A DNA stretch of 52,086 bases from Oscillospiraceae bacterium (GCA_017541275.1 JAFXZM010000040.1:1-52086); one strand, 5' to 3'. Positions 31,344-41,676 are shown, numbered from the stretch's first letter. The notes: generated by a model from the sequence alone, not told the origin. Numbers and translations are program-made.

Positions 31344-33737
31344 ATGAAGTACGGTTACTTTGATCTCGAACACAAAGAATATGTTATTACCCGTCCGGAT
31401 ACACCGTCTGCATGGTCGAATTATCTCGGCGACCCTGAGTACGGTGCAATCATCACCAACAATGCCGCAGGCTACAGCTTTGTCAAAAGCGGCGCAAACG
31501 GAAGAATCGGCAGATTCCGCTTCAATTCCATGATGGCACTCCCCGGCAGATATATCTATCTGCACGACAAGGAGACCCGCGATTACTGGTCTGCCTCTTG
31601 GCAGCCGGTCGGCAAGCCGCTCGATCAGTACAAATCCGAGTGCCGCCACGGCACCGCCTACACCGTCCTGACCGCGGAATACGCCGGCATCAAGTCCGAA
31701 ACGACCTACTATGTACCGGATACCTACGAAGTCTGGCAGTGCAAGATCACAAACTGTTCGGACAAGCCCAGAAAGCTCTCTGTGACCGGCTTTATTGAGT
31801 TCACCAACGAGAGCAATTATCAGCAGGATCAGGTCAACCTGCAATACACCCTGTTTATTTCCCGCACCAGCTTTGACGGCGGAAACCGCATCATCCAGCA
31901 TATCAATGAAAACAGCGGCAAGGATGCTTCCGGCTCCAATCACAAGGAGCGCTTCTTCGGGGTTGCCGGTGCGCCGGTCAGCTCCGCAAACGGCGATCTC
32001 TCTGCGTTCATCGGCCCTTACCGCACCTATTCCAATCCGATTGCGGTTGAAAAGGGCGTCTGTGACGGCACAATGAACTATAACAGCAATGCCTGCGGCG
32101 CTTTGCAGTCTGACATTGTGCTCGCACCCGGCGAAACAAAGGTGCTGACCTATGTGTTCGGCCAGCGCAATTCTGCCGAGGCTGCCGAGATTCTCAAAAA
32201 ATATGAAACCGCCGGTACCGCCGACAAGGAAATTGAAAATCTCCGCAATTACTGGCATGAGCAGCTCTCGCATTTCGAGGTCGAGACGCCTTCCGACGAG
32301 TTCAACAACATGATCAACGTCTGGAATGCTTATCAGTGCTTCATCACCTCCATCTGGAGTCGTGCGGCATCACTGATTTACTGTGGCGAGCGCAACGGCT
32401 ACGGCTACCGCGATACCGTTCAGGATATTCAGGGCATCATTCACCTGAATCCGGAAATGGCGCTGGAAAAGATCCGGTTCATGCTTTCTGCACAGGTCGA
32501 TAACGGCGGCGGTCTTCCGCTTGTCAAGTTCAACCATAACGCCGGTCACGAAAATACGCCGGATGATCCGGAGTACGTGAAGGAGACCGGTCACCCCTCC
32601 TACCGTGCAGACGATGCGCTCTGGCTGTTCCCGACAATCGTCAAGTATATCGGTGAGAGCGGCAATCAGGCCTTCCTCGATGAAGTGATTGTCTATGCAA
32701 ACGGCGGCGAGGATACCGTTTACAATCACCTGAAGCGTGCAATCAACTTCTCCATGGAGCGCCTCGGTGCGCATCAGATGCCGGCGGGTCTGCACGCTGA
32801 CTGGAACGACTGCCTGCGGCTCGGCGCAAAGGGTGAATCCACGTTTGTCGCATTCCAGCTTTATTACGCAATCCGCGAAATGATCGAAATGGCAAAGGCC
32901 AAGAACGATACGGACTACCTCGCATATCTTGAAAAAACACAGGCTGCGCTTTCCGAATCGCTCAGCAAATGCTGGGATGAGGACCGCTTCATCCGCGGCA
33001 TCCGCGAGGACGGCACGATCGTCGGTGCGAAGGCTGACCCGGAGGCCAATATGTGGCTGAACCCGCAGAGCTGGTCGGTTATCTCCCGCTTTGCATCTGC
33101 GGAACAGGCCGAAAAAGCAATGGAAAGCGTCCACAGCATCCTCAACACCCCCTATGGCGCAAAGCTGCTGGAGCCGCCGTATGTCGATCACTATTTTGAC
33201 GGCGCGCTCATGCACATCTTTAACCCCGATACCAAGGAAAACGGCGGCATCTTCTCGCAGTCGCAGGGCTGGCTGATTCTCGCGGAATCGCTGCTCGGCC
33301 ACGGCGACAGAGCGTTTGAATACTTCATGGAAAGCTCGCCCGCTGCGATGAACGACAAGGCTGAGATCCGCGTCATGGAGCCGTATGTCCACGGTCAGTT
33401 CACCGAAAGCACACGCTCCCCGTTTGCAGGCAGATCGCATGTTCACTGGCTCACCGGTACCGCTTCGACTGTCATGGTCGGCTGCGTCGAGGGCATCTGC
33501 GGCATGCGCACCGAGCTGGACGGCCTGCGCATTGACCCGTCCATCCCGGCAGCATGGGACGGCTTCAAAATCCATAAGTCCTTCCGCGGCAAACGTCTCA
33601 ATATCGACATCCGGAATCCCAAGCACGTTCAGTGCGGCGTGAAGGCTATGACAGTCAACGGCAAGACAGTCGAAGGCAATTTCCTCCCGGCCGACAAGCT
33701 CGCAGATGTCAATGAAATCGTGATCGAGCTCGGCTGA
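31344..33737 (+). CDS. Cellobiose phosphorylase, GH94
   Basis: A 797-residue cytoplasmic enzyme, no signal peptide. It converts cellobiose plus phosphate to glucose 1-phosphate and glucose, an energy-saving route for the products of the cellulosome. The N terminus KYGYFDLEHKEYVITRPDTPSAWSNYLG is the cellobiose phosphorylase opening (first 20 residues alone suffice to place it). The (alpha/alpha)6 domain contains GYRDTVQDIQG and the general-acid block ADWNDC (D486 to C490). The C-terminal part has VHWLTGTASTVMVG. The start has a strong GAGGAGG. It stands alone between terminators. Confidence 0.95.
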   Translation: MKYGYFDLEHKEYVITRPDTPSAWSNYLGDPEYGAIITNNAAGYSFVKSGANGRIGRFRFNSMMALPGRYIYLHDKETRDYWSASWQPVGKPLDQYKSECRHGTAYTVLTAEYAGIKSETTYYVPDTYEVWQCKITNCSDKPRKLSVTGFIEFTNESNYQQDQVNLQYTLFISRTSFDGGNRIIQHINENSGKDASGSNHKERFFGVAGAPVSSANGDLSAFIGPYRTYSNPIAVEKGVCDGTMNYNSNACGALQSDIVLAPGETKVLTYVFGQRNSAEAAEILKKYETAGTADKEIENLRNYWHEQLSHFEVETPSDEFNNMINVWNAYQCFITSIWSRAASLIYCGERNGYGYRDTVQDIQGIIHLNPEMALEKIRFMLSAQVDNGGGLPLVKFNHNAGHENTPDDPEYVKETGHPSYRADDALWLFPTIVKYIGESGNQAFLDEVIVYANGGEDTVYNHLKRAINFSMERLGAHQMPAGLHADWNDCLRLGAKGESTFVAFQLYYAIREMIEMAKAKNDTDYLAYLEKTQAALSESLSKCWDEDRFIRGIREDGTIVGAKADPEANMWLNPQSWSVISRFASAEQAEKAMESVHSILNTPYGAKLLEPPYVDHYFDGALMHIFNPDTKENGGIFSQSQGWLILAESLLGHGDRAFEYFMESSPAAMNDKAEIRVMEPYVHGQFTESTRSPFAGRSHVHWLTGTASTVMVGCVEGICGMRTELDGLRIDPSIPAAWDGFKIHKSFRGKRLNIDIRNPKHVQCGVKAMTVNGKTVEGNFLPADKLADVNEIVIELG

Positions 33738-33751
33738 CTCACATAATAAGC

Positions 33752-33787
33752 AAGTACGCACTTTGAAAAAAGTGCGTACTTTTTTAT
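33752..33787 (+). terminator. Strong terminator after GH94 gene
   Basis: A 13-bp perfect stem, AAGTACGCACTTT (33752-33764) with AAAGTGCGTACTT (33769-33781), then T5. The rest of the 347-bp spacer to 34084 holds only the promoter of the next gene. Confidence 0.93.
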
Positions 33788-33950
33788 GGCCTGTTCCCGG
33801 ATGCTGTTATGACAGATTCCGGCCTTTTTTATCACCGGTATGCACAGGCTTTTTCATGCTGCATGCGCATCTTTCGCCTTCTGCGGCACGGCTTCGGACA
33901 TATTTGTTCTGTTTACTTTCATTTTATCCATGTTTTCTATATTTCAAACA

Positions 33951-33979
33951 TTGATTCAATCATAAATATGCGGTATAAT
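33951..33979 (+). promoter_or_regulatory. Sigma-A promoter of GH97 gene
   Basis: TTGATT (33951-33956), 17 bp, TATAAT (33974-33979); the leader is about 100 nt. Confidence 0.75.
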
Positions 33980-34084
33980 TAAAACGCAGCAGGTTATTTG
34001 CCTTCTGCTCCGGCCAATATGACCGGACAAATATTAGGGGGATATCCGCACATTGTCCCAAAGAAAAACAGGAGGGATTCTATC

Positions 34085-37000
34085 ATGGTCAGAAACAGAA
34101 CACTGTGCAAAATTGCCTGTATCGCGGCGGCGGCAGCAATTTCTGTGCAGGGAACCGGCGGGCTTTTTTCGCAGCGGAAGCAGATCTCTGCTGCTGCCAG
34201 CTATGCCGGCGCGGAAGCAGCCAATCAGGGCAGCGCAGAGGGTGCGGCTGTCATACGCGGCAGCAGCACCGATATCGTTCATGACGATACACTGGATTCC
34301 GATGTGCTTGTGCTGAACGGCAAGTCCTTCGGGAGCGGCTGGCTTCAGCTCCCGCCGATGCTGTCGGAATCATGCAGCAGCGGCTTCACATTTTCCATGC
34401 GCTATCAGCTCGCGAGCGATGCCGGCAGCTATACGCGCCTGTATCAGTTCGCGACCGTACCGCTCGGCACCGGCTCGACAAACGGCTATTCTTCGCCTGA
34501 TCTGTCAGTCGATCTCAATGACAAAACAAAATTCCGCGCAAGCGTTTTTGCCGGGAAGAATCTGACCACGGAAAACGATGAAGCGCACCGCTCCATTTTC
34601 ACGGTTTCAGCAGCACCGGATACCGACTGGCATCAGCTCACTGTCGTGTATTCTCCGACCGGCGGCGCTCAGTATTATCAGGACGGAAAGCTCCTTTCAA
34701 CCGATGACAGCGAGGGTGCCGGACGGCTCAAGGCTGCATGCGGCAATCTGTTTTCTGAGAATCTGCTGCAATATTACACCTACTGCGCGGTCGGCCATTC
34801 TCTGTATACAGACAGTGATCTGCGCGGCAGAATCGACGATGTTGCGTTTTACAATTATCCGCTGACAGCAGCGCAGGCCGCTGCTCTGCCGGATGACCCG
34901 GCTTATCTCTACACCTTTGAGGCCGGTACAATCACCGAAAGCACCGAGCCGCAGCCGGAAACAGCGCAGGCGCATGACGGTACTGCCGTGAACAGCATTC
35001 CTTCGCTCCAGACGGAATCTCCCGACGGAACGCTGGTCTCGAAAATCTGGCAGGATGCCCGCGGAAGCTATTACTACTCTGTTGAAAAGCAGGGTGATTC
35101 CGTTATTCTTCCCTCTAAGCTCGGACTGGTCACAACAACGGAAGACCTCTCCTCCGGCTTCCCTGCGGAAGCGCCGACTGCTTCACGCACAACGCATGAC
35201 GAAACCTACAGCATGCCCAGCGGCAAGCATGTCACCATTCGCGATCATTACAGCGAAATCTCTTTCCCGCTTGTCAAGGGCAGCAGCACCCTGACGGTCA
35301 TCATGCGCGTGTATGATGACGGCATCGGCGTCCGCTATTCGCTGAATCACGGCGCCTCGATTAAAGAGGAAGCAACGCAGGTTATGTTCCCCGGCAGCAG
35401 CACCTTCTGGGGCAACTGGCCCAATGCGACCTATGAATGGGATATGGTCGAAGTACCGAAAGACCGCAGCAACGAAACAAACTCGACTTATTCCTGCCCT
35501 TACACAGGCGTCATTGCAGACCGTTACTGGGTTACGGTCTCCGAGGCAAGCGTCTTTAACGAAGAAAATCCATACTGTGCCGGTTCATTGCAGTTTGTCG
35601 GCGATTACCACAGCCTGCGGTTCAAAGGCGGCGTCAAGGTGAGCGGCATTACAATGTCCGCCGCCTTCCATACGCCGTGGCGTGCAGTCGTGATCGGTGA
35701 CACCCTGAACCAGATGGCATCCAGTGATCTGATCCTCAATCTCAATCCGCCTTCCGTTCTGGAGGACACAAGCTGGGTCAAGCCCGGTAAGGTCGCATGG
35801 TCATGGTGGAGCAGCGGCGGCGATTCTCCTGTTGAATACCATATGCAGAAGGAATATATTGACTTCGCTGCGGAAAACGGCTGGGATTATGTCTGCGTGG
35901 ACTTCGGCTGGGCACTCTGGGATGACAGCGAAGCAAAGATCAAGGAGCTCTGCGATTACGGCAAAGAAAAAGGAATCGGCATCTGGCTCTGGTACGGCGT
36001 CAACAACACAGGGCATGCCGGCTATAAGGACAGCAAGGGCAATCCCGCATATCCGTATTATTCTCTGCTGGATGAAGCAACGATCGTCCGTGAATTCAAG
36101 CGCATCAGCGGTCTCGGCGTCAAGGGCGTCAAGGTCGATTACTACGAGAGCGATACGCAGGAAACAATGAAGCAGATGCATCTCTGCACAACGATCGCGG
36201 CAGAGAACAAGCTCATGGTTCTGTTCCACGGCTGCACGATCCCGCGCGGCGAGAGCAGAACTTATCCGAATGTTGTCTCCTTTGAGGCAATCAACGGCAG
36301 CGAGTATTACAAGTGGTTCAATGCCCCGTCCCTTGAAAACCGTGTTTCCTATACCTTTACGCGCAATGTTGTCGGCTCCGCAGACTTCACGCCGACCGGC
36401 ATCCCGATCTACGGCATCAACGCAACGGCCGGCTTTGCACTGGCAGACGTTGTCACGATCGAATCCGGCGTACAGCATTTCGCGCATTCGGTCTATACAT
36501 ATGAGGGATCTCCTGCCCTCCCGCTGCTGAATGACGTTCCGGTTGCATGGGATGATATGTATGTCATCGACGGCCGCCCGATGCAGTTTAATGTCACGGC
36601 AAGACGCAGCGGTGCGGACTGGTATATCGGCGCTTCGACGATCGCTGCCAGAACCGTGAAGATCAATCTCTCCGATCTGATTTCGGATGACGGCAAATAC
36701 AATGCATATATTTTCGGCGACAATGAAAACGGCAGCGCGCTGAAGGTCAGCGTCCTGACCGGACTGACAAAGGATGATACAATCACGCAGAGCCTTCTCA
36801 AAAACGGCGGCTTTGTCATCAAGCTCACCAAGGGCACAATGAATCTCGATACTCCGTATTCCAATTACATCAGCTATGAAGCGGAATACGCAAAGCGTTC
36901 CGGTCAGGCGTCCATTACGGAAGGAAAGGATGCAAAATACTGCTCGAATAATGCATATGTCGGCTATGTCGGCGGAAATGCAAACAATTACATCACCTTT

Positions 37001-37453
37001 GAAAACGTCAATGCACCGGAAGCCGGCGAATACACGCTCCGTGTTTATTATGTATCCGGTGAACCCCGCAGCCTGAAAATTGATATCAACGGAAAATATG
37101 CAGCAAAGATCGACAACTGCTATGCAAACAAGCGCGACTGGAAGGGCATCCGCGCAGCAAGCGTGACCGTGCAGCTCAATAAGGGCGCGAATACGGTGAA
37201 GCTCTACAATGATGCAGGATACGGCCCCTCGATCGACCGCATTGCACTGGCAATTCCGAACGATGATGCGCTGATCGGTGATCTGGACGGAAACAAAAAG
37301 CTCGACGTTCGTGACCTGACCATGATGAAGCAGGGCATCAATTACGGATTCCGCACGGAAAAGGCCGAGCGCCTTGCCGATTTCAACCGTGACGGTACTA
37401 TCGACCGCAATGACGCGGTCAGTCTCATGCAATTCCTGACTGCACAGACATAA
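34085..37453 (+). CDS. GH97 glycosidase with LamG-like, CBM35 and dockerin
   Basis: An 1122-residue secreted enzyme. The signal peptide is about 1-38. A LamG/concanavalin-like domain (about 60-280) is recognised by the pattern SGFTFSMRYQLA...WHQLTVVYSPTGG...LRGRIDDVAFYN. GH97 follows (about 310-900): VAWSWWSS at 571-578, YIDFAAENGWDYVCVD, the KVDYYESD block in place of the retaining family's nucleophile region, and HGCTIPRGESRTYPN followed by FEAINGSEYYKW. Then come a CBM6/35-type module (about 929-1058) and a dockerin (1063-1120; GDLDGNKKLDVRDLTMMKQG and DFNRDGTIDRNDA). GH97 members are alpha-glucosidases or alpha-galactosidases. Which one this is cannot be decided by eye. GGAGGGA precedes the ATG at 34085. 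Confidence 0.88.
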   Translation: MVRNRTLCKIACIAAAAAISVQGTGGLFSQRKQISAAASYAGAEAANQGSAEGAAVIRGSSTDIVHDDTLDSDVLVLNGKSFGSGWLQLPPMLSESCSSGFTFSMRYQLASDAGSYTRLYQFATVPLGTGSTNGYSSPDLSVDLNDKTKFRASVFAGKNLTTENDEAHRSIFTVSAAPDTDWHQLTVVYSPTGGAQYYQDGKLLSTDDSEGAGRLKAACGNLFSENLLQYYTYCAVGHSLYTDSDLRGRIDDVAFYNYPLTAAQAAALPDDPAYLYTFEAGTITESTEPQPETAQAHDGTAVNSIPSLQTESPDGTLVSKIWQDARGSYYYSVEKQGDSVILPSKLGLVTTTEDLSSGFPAEAPTASRTTHDETYSMPSGKHVTIRDHYSEISFPLVKGSSTLTVIMRVYDDGIGVRYSLNHGASIKEEATQVMFPGSSTFWGNWPNATYEWDMVEVPKDRSNETNSTYSCPYTGVIADRYWVTVSEASVFNEENPYCAGSLQFVGDYHSLRFKGGVKVSGITMSAAFHTPWRAVVIGDTLNQMASSDLILNLNPPSVLEDTSWVKPGKVAWSWWSSGGDSPVEYHMQKEYIDFAAENGWDYVCVDFGWALWDDSEAKIKELCDYGKEKGIGIWLWYGVNNTGHAGYKDSKGNPAYPYYSLLDEATIVREFKRISGLGVKGVKVDYYESDTQETMKQMHLCTTIAAENKLMVLFHGCTIPRGESRTYPNVVSFEAINGSEYYKWFNAPSLENRVSYTFTRNVVGSADFTPTGIPIYGINATAGFALADVVTIESGVQHFAHSVYTYEGSPALPLLNDVPVAWDDMYVIDGRPMQFNVTARRSGADWYIGASTIAARTVKINLSDLISDDGKYNAYIFGDNENGSALKVSVLTGLTKDDTITQSLLKNGGFVIKLTKGTMNLDTPYSNYISYEAEYAKRSGQASITEGKDAKYCSNNAYVGYVGGNANNYITFENVNAPEAGEYTLRVYYVSGEPRSLKIDINGKYAAKIDNCYANKRDWKGIRAASVTVQLNKGANTVKLYNDAGYGPSIDRIALAIPNDDALIGDLDGNKKLDVRDLTMMKQGINYGFRTEKAERLADFNRDGTIDRNDAVSLMQFLTAQT

Positions 37454-37464
37454 ATCAGCAGAAA

Positions 37465-37500
37465 AAGAGCACCGCCCTTTTGGGGGCGGTGCTCTTTTGC
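37465..37500. terminator. Bidirectional terminator between GH97 and GH9
   Basis: A 13-bp perfect stem (37465-37477 with 37484-37496, arm AAGAGCACCGCCC), with A-rich sequence before and T-rich after, so it can stop both convergent genes. Confidence 0.9.
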
Positions 37501-37509
37501 AGATATCTG

Positions 37510-39843
37510 TCAGGAGGCTTCTGCAAGATCAGCCTCATTGATATATCCGGCGAAGAAGCGCATCAGCTTCGAGAGATCTTTGATATCGAGCGTGCCGTCA
37601 TGGGTGACCTCGGCATTGGCCTTGCCTTCGTCGGTCAGGTCACCGTCATGAAGCGTCTGGTCATCACCCACGCCGCGAGCGAGCAGCACAGCATCACGCA
37701 CATCAACACTGCCGTTGCAGTCGGTATCGCCCCATATGATTTTTGGAAGAGGGCCTCCGGTCGTTGTGGTGGTCGAGGTTGTGCTGGTAGTGGTTGTTGT
37801 TGCGGTCGTTGTTGTCGTGGTTTTATCCGGCTGTGTCACAACGGAGGAGCCGCCGGCGGGCGGATTTGCGCTGATTGAGCCGGTGCCCTTTGTGCCGTCG
37901 GGCTCAATGCCGGAGATCAGAACACCGTTCTCGTAAACGGGGATATACGGCGTTTTCTCATTGTCCTTTGCATTCAGATTCTTTGCTGAATAGTCGTTTG
38001 TTGCATCCCAGCCCTTGCCGTAATTCGGATAGACCAATGCGAGCATGATTTCACACTGATGCTGACCCTCTGAGATCGGCATGAATGCTCTGCCGTCCGG
38101 GAAAGTAATTTCAACATAATAGATACTTCCGCTGTACTGAACCGGCTTGGAAATCTGCGTTGCAGGAACGCCGATGCCGGAATACATGCCCGCCTGATCG
38201 CGGTCGCAGCGCATTTCAATGGCCGTCGGATCCAGTCCGGCGTCGATCAGCTCACTCAGATCCATATAATAGCGGATCGAGATATTATCGACAATTCTCG
38301 CCGGCCAAGCGGTGTGGTTTGTGATTTTGAGGCTCAGCGTGGAACCGCCGGCATCGTGTGTACCCTTTGCCTCGACATACAGCTCGTCCTCGCGGGTCTC
38401 AGGCGGCGGGAAATTCGGATCGTTCTTGCCGCCGTAGACAGAGATCATCTTGCAGAGCATTGCGGTGAAGCCGGCATTGTAGTCTGTCGCGACCTCGTTG
38501 CAGATGTAGTCGCCGCGATCATCCACATAGGAACCGTCCTGCTTGGGGCCGCCTGCAAGTGCGCCGTAGAGGATATGTCGGTTCAGTGTCGGTGTCTTTT
38601 CGGCATTTTTCCATGAGCAGTGTGCTGTTCTGTGGTGAACGGATTTCGGAGAATTCTCCGCATAGCCGACCACATAACACTGCTTGGTCGGATTGTCGCC
38701 GAGCGCAAAGTTGACCTGTGTTTCGTAGAGCTTGACATATTCGTCATAATGCGCATCGCTCTTGCTGAGCAGACGGTCACAGCCGACAGCACAGGTAAAT
38801 GCAAACGCATTTGCATGACGCAGACAGCCCCAGTTCTGCACGTAGATCAGGCCGCCCGGCACAACATCTGAGGACGTTCTCCAATATTCCAGATGCCGGA
38901 TGAACTGCTCTTTCCATGATGCATCGCCGGTATTGATCGCGTACAGAAGCGTCGCGCCCTGCTGTACGTCGTCCCAGCATTGACACCAGGAATATTTCAG
39001 CGTGTCGCCCTGTCCGAGCTCGTGGCCGAGATTCGGAATATAGCTTTTTGCCTGATCGAGATATGCCTGATCCTTTGTTGCGATATAGAGCCAGTTGCAG
39101 AGATAGAACAGATCGTCATAGAACTGTCTGGATGCATAGAATCCCTGCGCATCAGACCCGTTATAGGTCTCATCACTGCGGTCTGCATCCGCCATTTTCA
39201 GAAAGTTTTTCGCGTGCTTCAGATAACCGTCCAGCTTATCGCTGTCCACTCTGCCCTGCAATGCACAGTAGCCTGCGGTCAGTGCTGCACCCATCTGTGC
39301 AGTCACGGCAGAGCAGTTTCTGCCCTCCAGATGACCGCGTGCGCCGTTGCCCTGATCTGCCATACCGTATTCAAGCAGCTCGCAGGGGCCCCACCATGTG
39401 TGGTCCTCCTGACCGTTGCCGACCTGATAGATCACGGAATCGCCGAGATCACAGCGGACAAAATAATCGAGCGCCCAGGTCAGATTGTTGACGTAATTGG
39501 TCATTTCTCCGCATGCCTCAACCGCATCGCCGTATTCGTAAAGTCCCCATGCGAGCATGCATGCGGAATAGGACATCGGCAGATTGAATTTCACATGGTC
39601 ACCGGCATCAAACCAGCCGCCGTCCACATCATCATTCACAACTGCGTCGCCGCGCCATTCGACACGGTTCCAGTCCGGCAGATGTCCCGCCTGCTGACAC
39701 TCATAAAAATACAGCGACATTTGCAGTGCTTTGGCATAATCAAGATCAGCCGCAGCAGAGACAGGCACAGCCGGTACAGCCTGTGCCGTCGTGCAGAGCA
39801 TGACCGCCGCAGAGAATGCAGCGGTGATCCGCCCTTTTTTCAT
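37510..39843 (-). CDS. GH9 cellulase with CBM3 and dockerin (second)
   Basis: A 777-residue secreted cellulase. The signal peptide is about 1-31. GH9 spans about 33-475, with catalytic-base motif DAGD at 79-82, VHHRTAHCSW, and proton donor E450 in NEVATDYNAGF. A CBM3-type module (about 490-650) follows, as in processive GH9 enzymes. A Thr linker (about 680-705) leads to the dockerin (about 710-772; GDTDCNGSVDVRDAVLLAR and THDGTLDIKDLSKLMRF). The ATG at 39843 has GGAGGGG upstream; an in-frame ATG at 39876 would precede the signal peptide. The catalytic domain is about 70 residues shorter than that of the GH9 at 14034, so the two are not recent duplicates. The dockerins, however, are closely alike. 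Confidence 0.93.
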   Translation of the reverse strand: MKKGRITAAFSAAVMLCTTAQAVPAVPVSAAADLDYAKALQMSLYFYECQQAGHLPDWNRVEWRGDAVVNDDVDGGWFDAGDHVKFNLPMSYSACMLAWGLYEYGDAVEACGEMTNYVNNLTWALDYFVRCDLGDSVIYQVGNGQEDHTWWGPCELLEYGMADQGNGARGHLEGRNCSAVTAQMGAALTAGYCALQGRVDSDKLDGYLKHAKNFLKMADADRSDETYNGSDAQGFYASRQFYDDLFYLCNWLYIATKDQAYLDQAKSYIPNLGHELGQGDTLKYSWCQCWDDVQQGATLLYAINTGDASWKEQFIRHLEYWRTSSDVVPGGLIYVQNWGCLRHANAFAFTCAVGCDRLLSKSDAHYDEYVKLYETQVNFALGDNPTKQCYVVGYAENSPKSVHHRTAHCSWKNAEKTPTLNRHILYGALAGGPKQDGSYVDDRGDYICNEVATDYNAGFTAMLCKMISVYGGKNDPNFPPPETREDELYVEAKGTHDAGGSTLSLKITNHTAWPARIVDNISIRYYMDLSELIDAGLDPTAIEMRCDRDQAGMYSGIGVPATQISKPVQYSGSIYYVEITFPDGRAFMPISEGQHQCEIMLALVYPNYGKGWDATNDYSAKNLNAKDNEKTPYIPVYENGVLISGIEPDGTKGTGSISANPPAGGSSVVTQPDKTTTTTTATTTTTSTTSTTTTTGGPLPKIIWGDTDCNGSVDVRDAVLLARGVGDDQTLHDGDLTDEGKANAEVTHDGTLDIKDLSKLMRFFAGYINEADLAEAS
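37755..37830 (-). repeat. Thr-codon linker repeat in second GH9 gene
   Basis: A low-complexity tract, ACN codons on the minus strand, encoding the linker before the dockerin. Confidence 0.85.
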
Positions 39844-39893
39844 AATAAATCCCCTCCGATTTATATTTGACAGCAATCAGCCATCATACTTCT

Positions 39894-39922
39894 ATTATGC
39901 CACAAACCCCCCGAATTGTCAA
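39894..39922 (-). promoter_or_regulatory. Sigma-A promoter of second GH9 gene
   Basis: On the minus strand TTGACA (39917-39922), 17 bp, CATAAT (39894-39899), about 50 bp before the start. Confidence 0.8.
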
Positions 39923-40040
39923 GTGCATTTTGACAAAGGAAATACCATTCAGTTTTCACACAAAAGCCGTTCCCGCGAATTTCCTGCATAATTCCGGAAA
40001 ACTGCAAAGAAACTGTGTTCCGGGGTGCTCGCAGCATGCG

Positions 40041-40076
40041 AAAAAAACCGCTGCAAGGTCTGATCCATGCAGCGGG
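40041..40076 (-). terminator. Terminator of aspartate kinase gene
   Basis: On the minus strand an 8-bp stem (40068-40075 with 40048-40055, arm CCGCTGCA) is followed by seven T. Confidence 0.88.
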
Positions 40077-40086
40077 GATGATTGCA

Positions 40087-41454
40087 TTATTCTTTTTCGG
40101 CGCCGGTAAGCGCGCTGTTTACGAACATATCGTAAATTCTGCGGACGGCCTCCTCGAAATCGCCGTCGAGCAGCCCGATGATAATATTCAGCTCGCTGGA
40201 GCCCTGGTCGATCATTTTGACATTGATGCGGGCATGCGCCAGTGCTGCAAAGATTCTCGCAGCAGTACCGCGGGTTCTGCGCATGCCGCGGCCGACAACC
40301 GCGAGCAGTGAGATTCCGTGCTCAATATCACAGGTATCGGGATTGACAGCCTTGCGGATTTTGGAGAGGACGGTTTTTTCGCGTCCTTTGATTGCTTCCT
40401 CCGCGAGAATAATGGTCATGGTGTCGATGCCGGAGGGCATATGCTCAAAGGAGATTTCCATTTCCTCAAGAACGGAGAGCACCTTCCGGCAGAAGCCGAG
40501 CTCCGCATTCATCATGGCCTTCTGGATGTTGATTGCGCAGAAGCCCTTTTTGCCTGCGATGCCGGTAATGGTATAGCCGGTGAGCGCATCGGAATCGGCG
40601 CTGTCGCCTGCAACGATCAGCGTGCCGGGGGCAGTCGGGTCATTCGTATTGCGGATATTGATAGGGATACCCGCCGCACGGACAGGGAAGATCGCATCCT
40701 CATGCAGAACAGTCGCACCCATATAGGAAAGCTCACGCAGCTCCTCATAGGTAATCGTATTGATGACCGCAGCATCCTTGACGATGCGCGGGTCTGCGAC
40801 CAGAACGCCGGAAACATCGGTCCAGTTCTCATAGATTTCGGCGCGGACTGCTCTTGCAACCAGAGAGCCGGTGATATCGGAGCCGCCGCGCGAGAATGTG
40901 ATGATTTCGCCGTTCGGGCCGGCACCGTAGAAGCCGGGGATGACGGCATTGGGCATATCTGCGAGCTTTTCGCGCATTGCCATCATCGTTTCGGGCATCA
41001 GAAGCACGCCGCTTTCATTGAAGCGGACGACCTCTGCTGCATCGACGAACGGGAAGCCGAGGTAATCCGCGAGCAGCAGGCCGTTTAAGTATTCACCGCG
41101 GCTGGCGGCGAAATCCTTGGTTGCGCCCTCCTTCAGCCGGAATGCGATGCGGTCGAGCTCATCGGTCGGGTCAAAGCTCAGGCCGAGCTCCTTTGCAATT
41201 TCGAGGTAGCGCTTGCGGATCTTATCGAGCGGAGCAAAGAAATTCTCGCCTGCCGAAGCGAGCTTCTGGCAGGTATAGAGCAGATCGGTGATCTTGATAT
41301 CATCCGGGAAGCGCTTTCCGGGTGCAGAGGGGACGACATAGCGGCGTGCAGGGTCGGAGGTGATGATCTCCTTCACCTTGCGGAACTGGTTTGCATCGGC
41401 GAGGCTGCTGCCGCCGAATTTTACGGTCTTGCTGTTCATCAGTACGTCAGACAT
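40087..41454 (-). CDS. lysC: Aspartate kinase
   Basis: 455 residues, the monofunctional length. It phosphorylates aspartate as the first step to lysine, threonine and methionine. Seen are the N-terminal KFGGSSLA kinase motif, FSRGGSDITGSLVA, the DPRIVKDA loop, and two C-terminal ACT regulatory domains (about 310-450, INIQKAMMNAE and INVKMIDQGSSELNIIIGL). ACT domains imply feedback control by lysine or threonine. The ATG at 41454 has AAAGGGA upstream; an ATG five codons later is an alternative. Confidence 0.95.
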   Translation of the reverse strand: MSDVLMNSKTVKFGGSSLADANQFRKVKEIITSDPARRYVVPSAPGKRFPDDIKITDLLYTCQKLASAGENFFAPLDKIRKRYLEIAKELGLSFDPTDELDRIAFRLKEGATKDFAASRGEYLNGLLLADYLGFPFVDAAEVVRFNESGVLLMPETMMAMREKLADMPNAVIPGFYGAGPNGEIITFSRGGSDITGSLVARAVRAEIYENWTDVSGVLVADPRIVKDAAVINTITYEELRELSYMGATVLHEDAIFPVRAAGIPINIRNTNDPTAPGTLIVAGDSADSDALTGYTITGIAGKKGFCAINIQKAMMNAELGFCRKVLSVLEEMEISFEHMPSGIDTMTIILAEEAIKGREKTVLSKIRKAVNPDTCDIEHGISLLAVVGRGMRRTRGTAARIFAALAHARINVKMIDQGSSELNIIIGLLDGDFEEAVRRIYDMFVNSALTGAEKE

Positions 41455-41491
41455 TGCGGATACTCCCTTTCATCTGTAATATTCCATATAT

Positions 41492-41520
41492 AGTATATTC
41501 CATTTTGCGAAAAAAATCAA
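41492..41520 (-). promoter_or_regulatory. Sigma-A promoter of lysC
   Basis: On the minus strand TTGATT (41515-41520), 17 bp, TATACT (41492-41497), 37 bp before the start. No lysine-riboswitch-like leader can fit in this space. Confidence 0.75.
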
Positions 41521-41676
41521 TCGTTGGGATTCACAAACTTTCCATGATGCAGACTGCGCTTTTTGTGAATACAGTTGTACGCCACAGACGGACAGTCATA
41601 GGTGCTCTGCCGGAATTATGAAGCATATGTTCATAATTGTTCAGGAATTCTTACGAAAAACAACATGGATTCTTTA

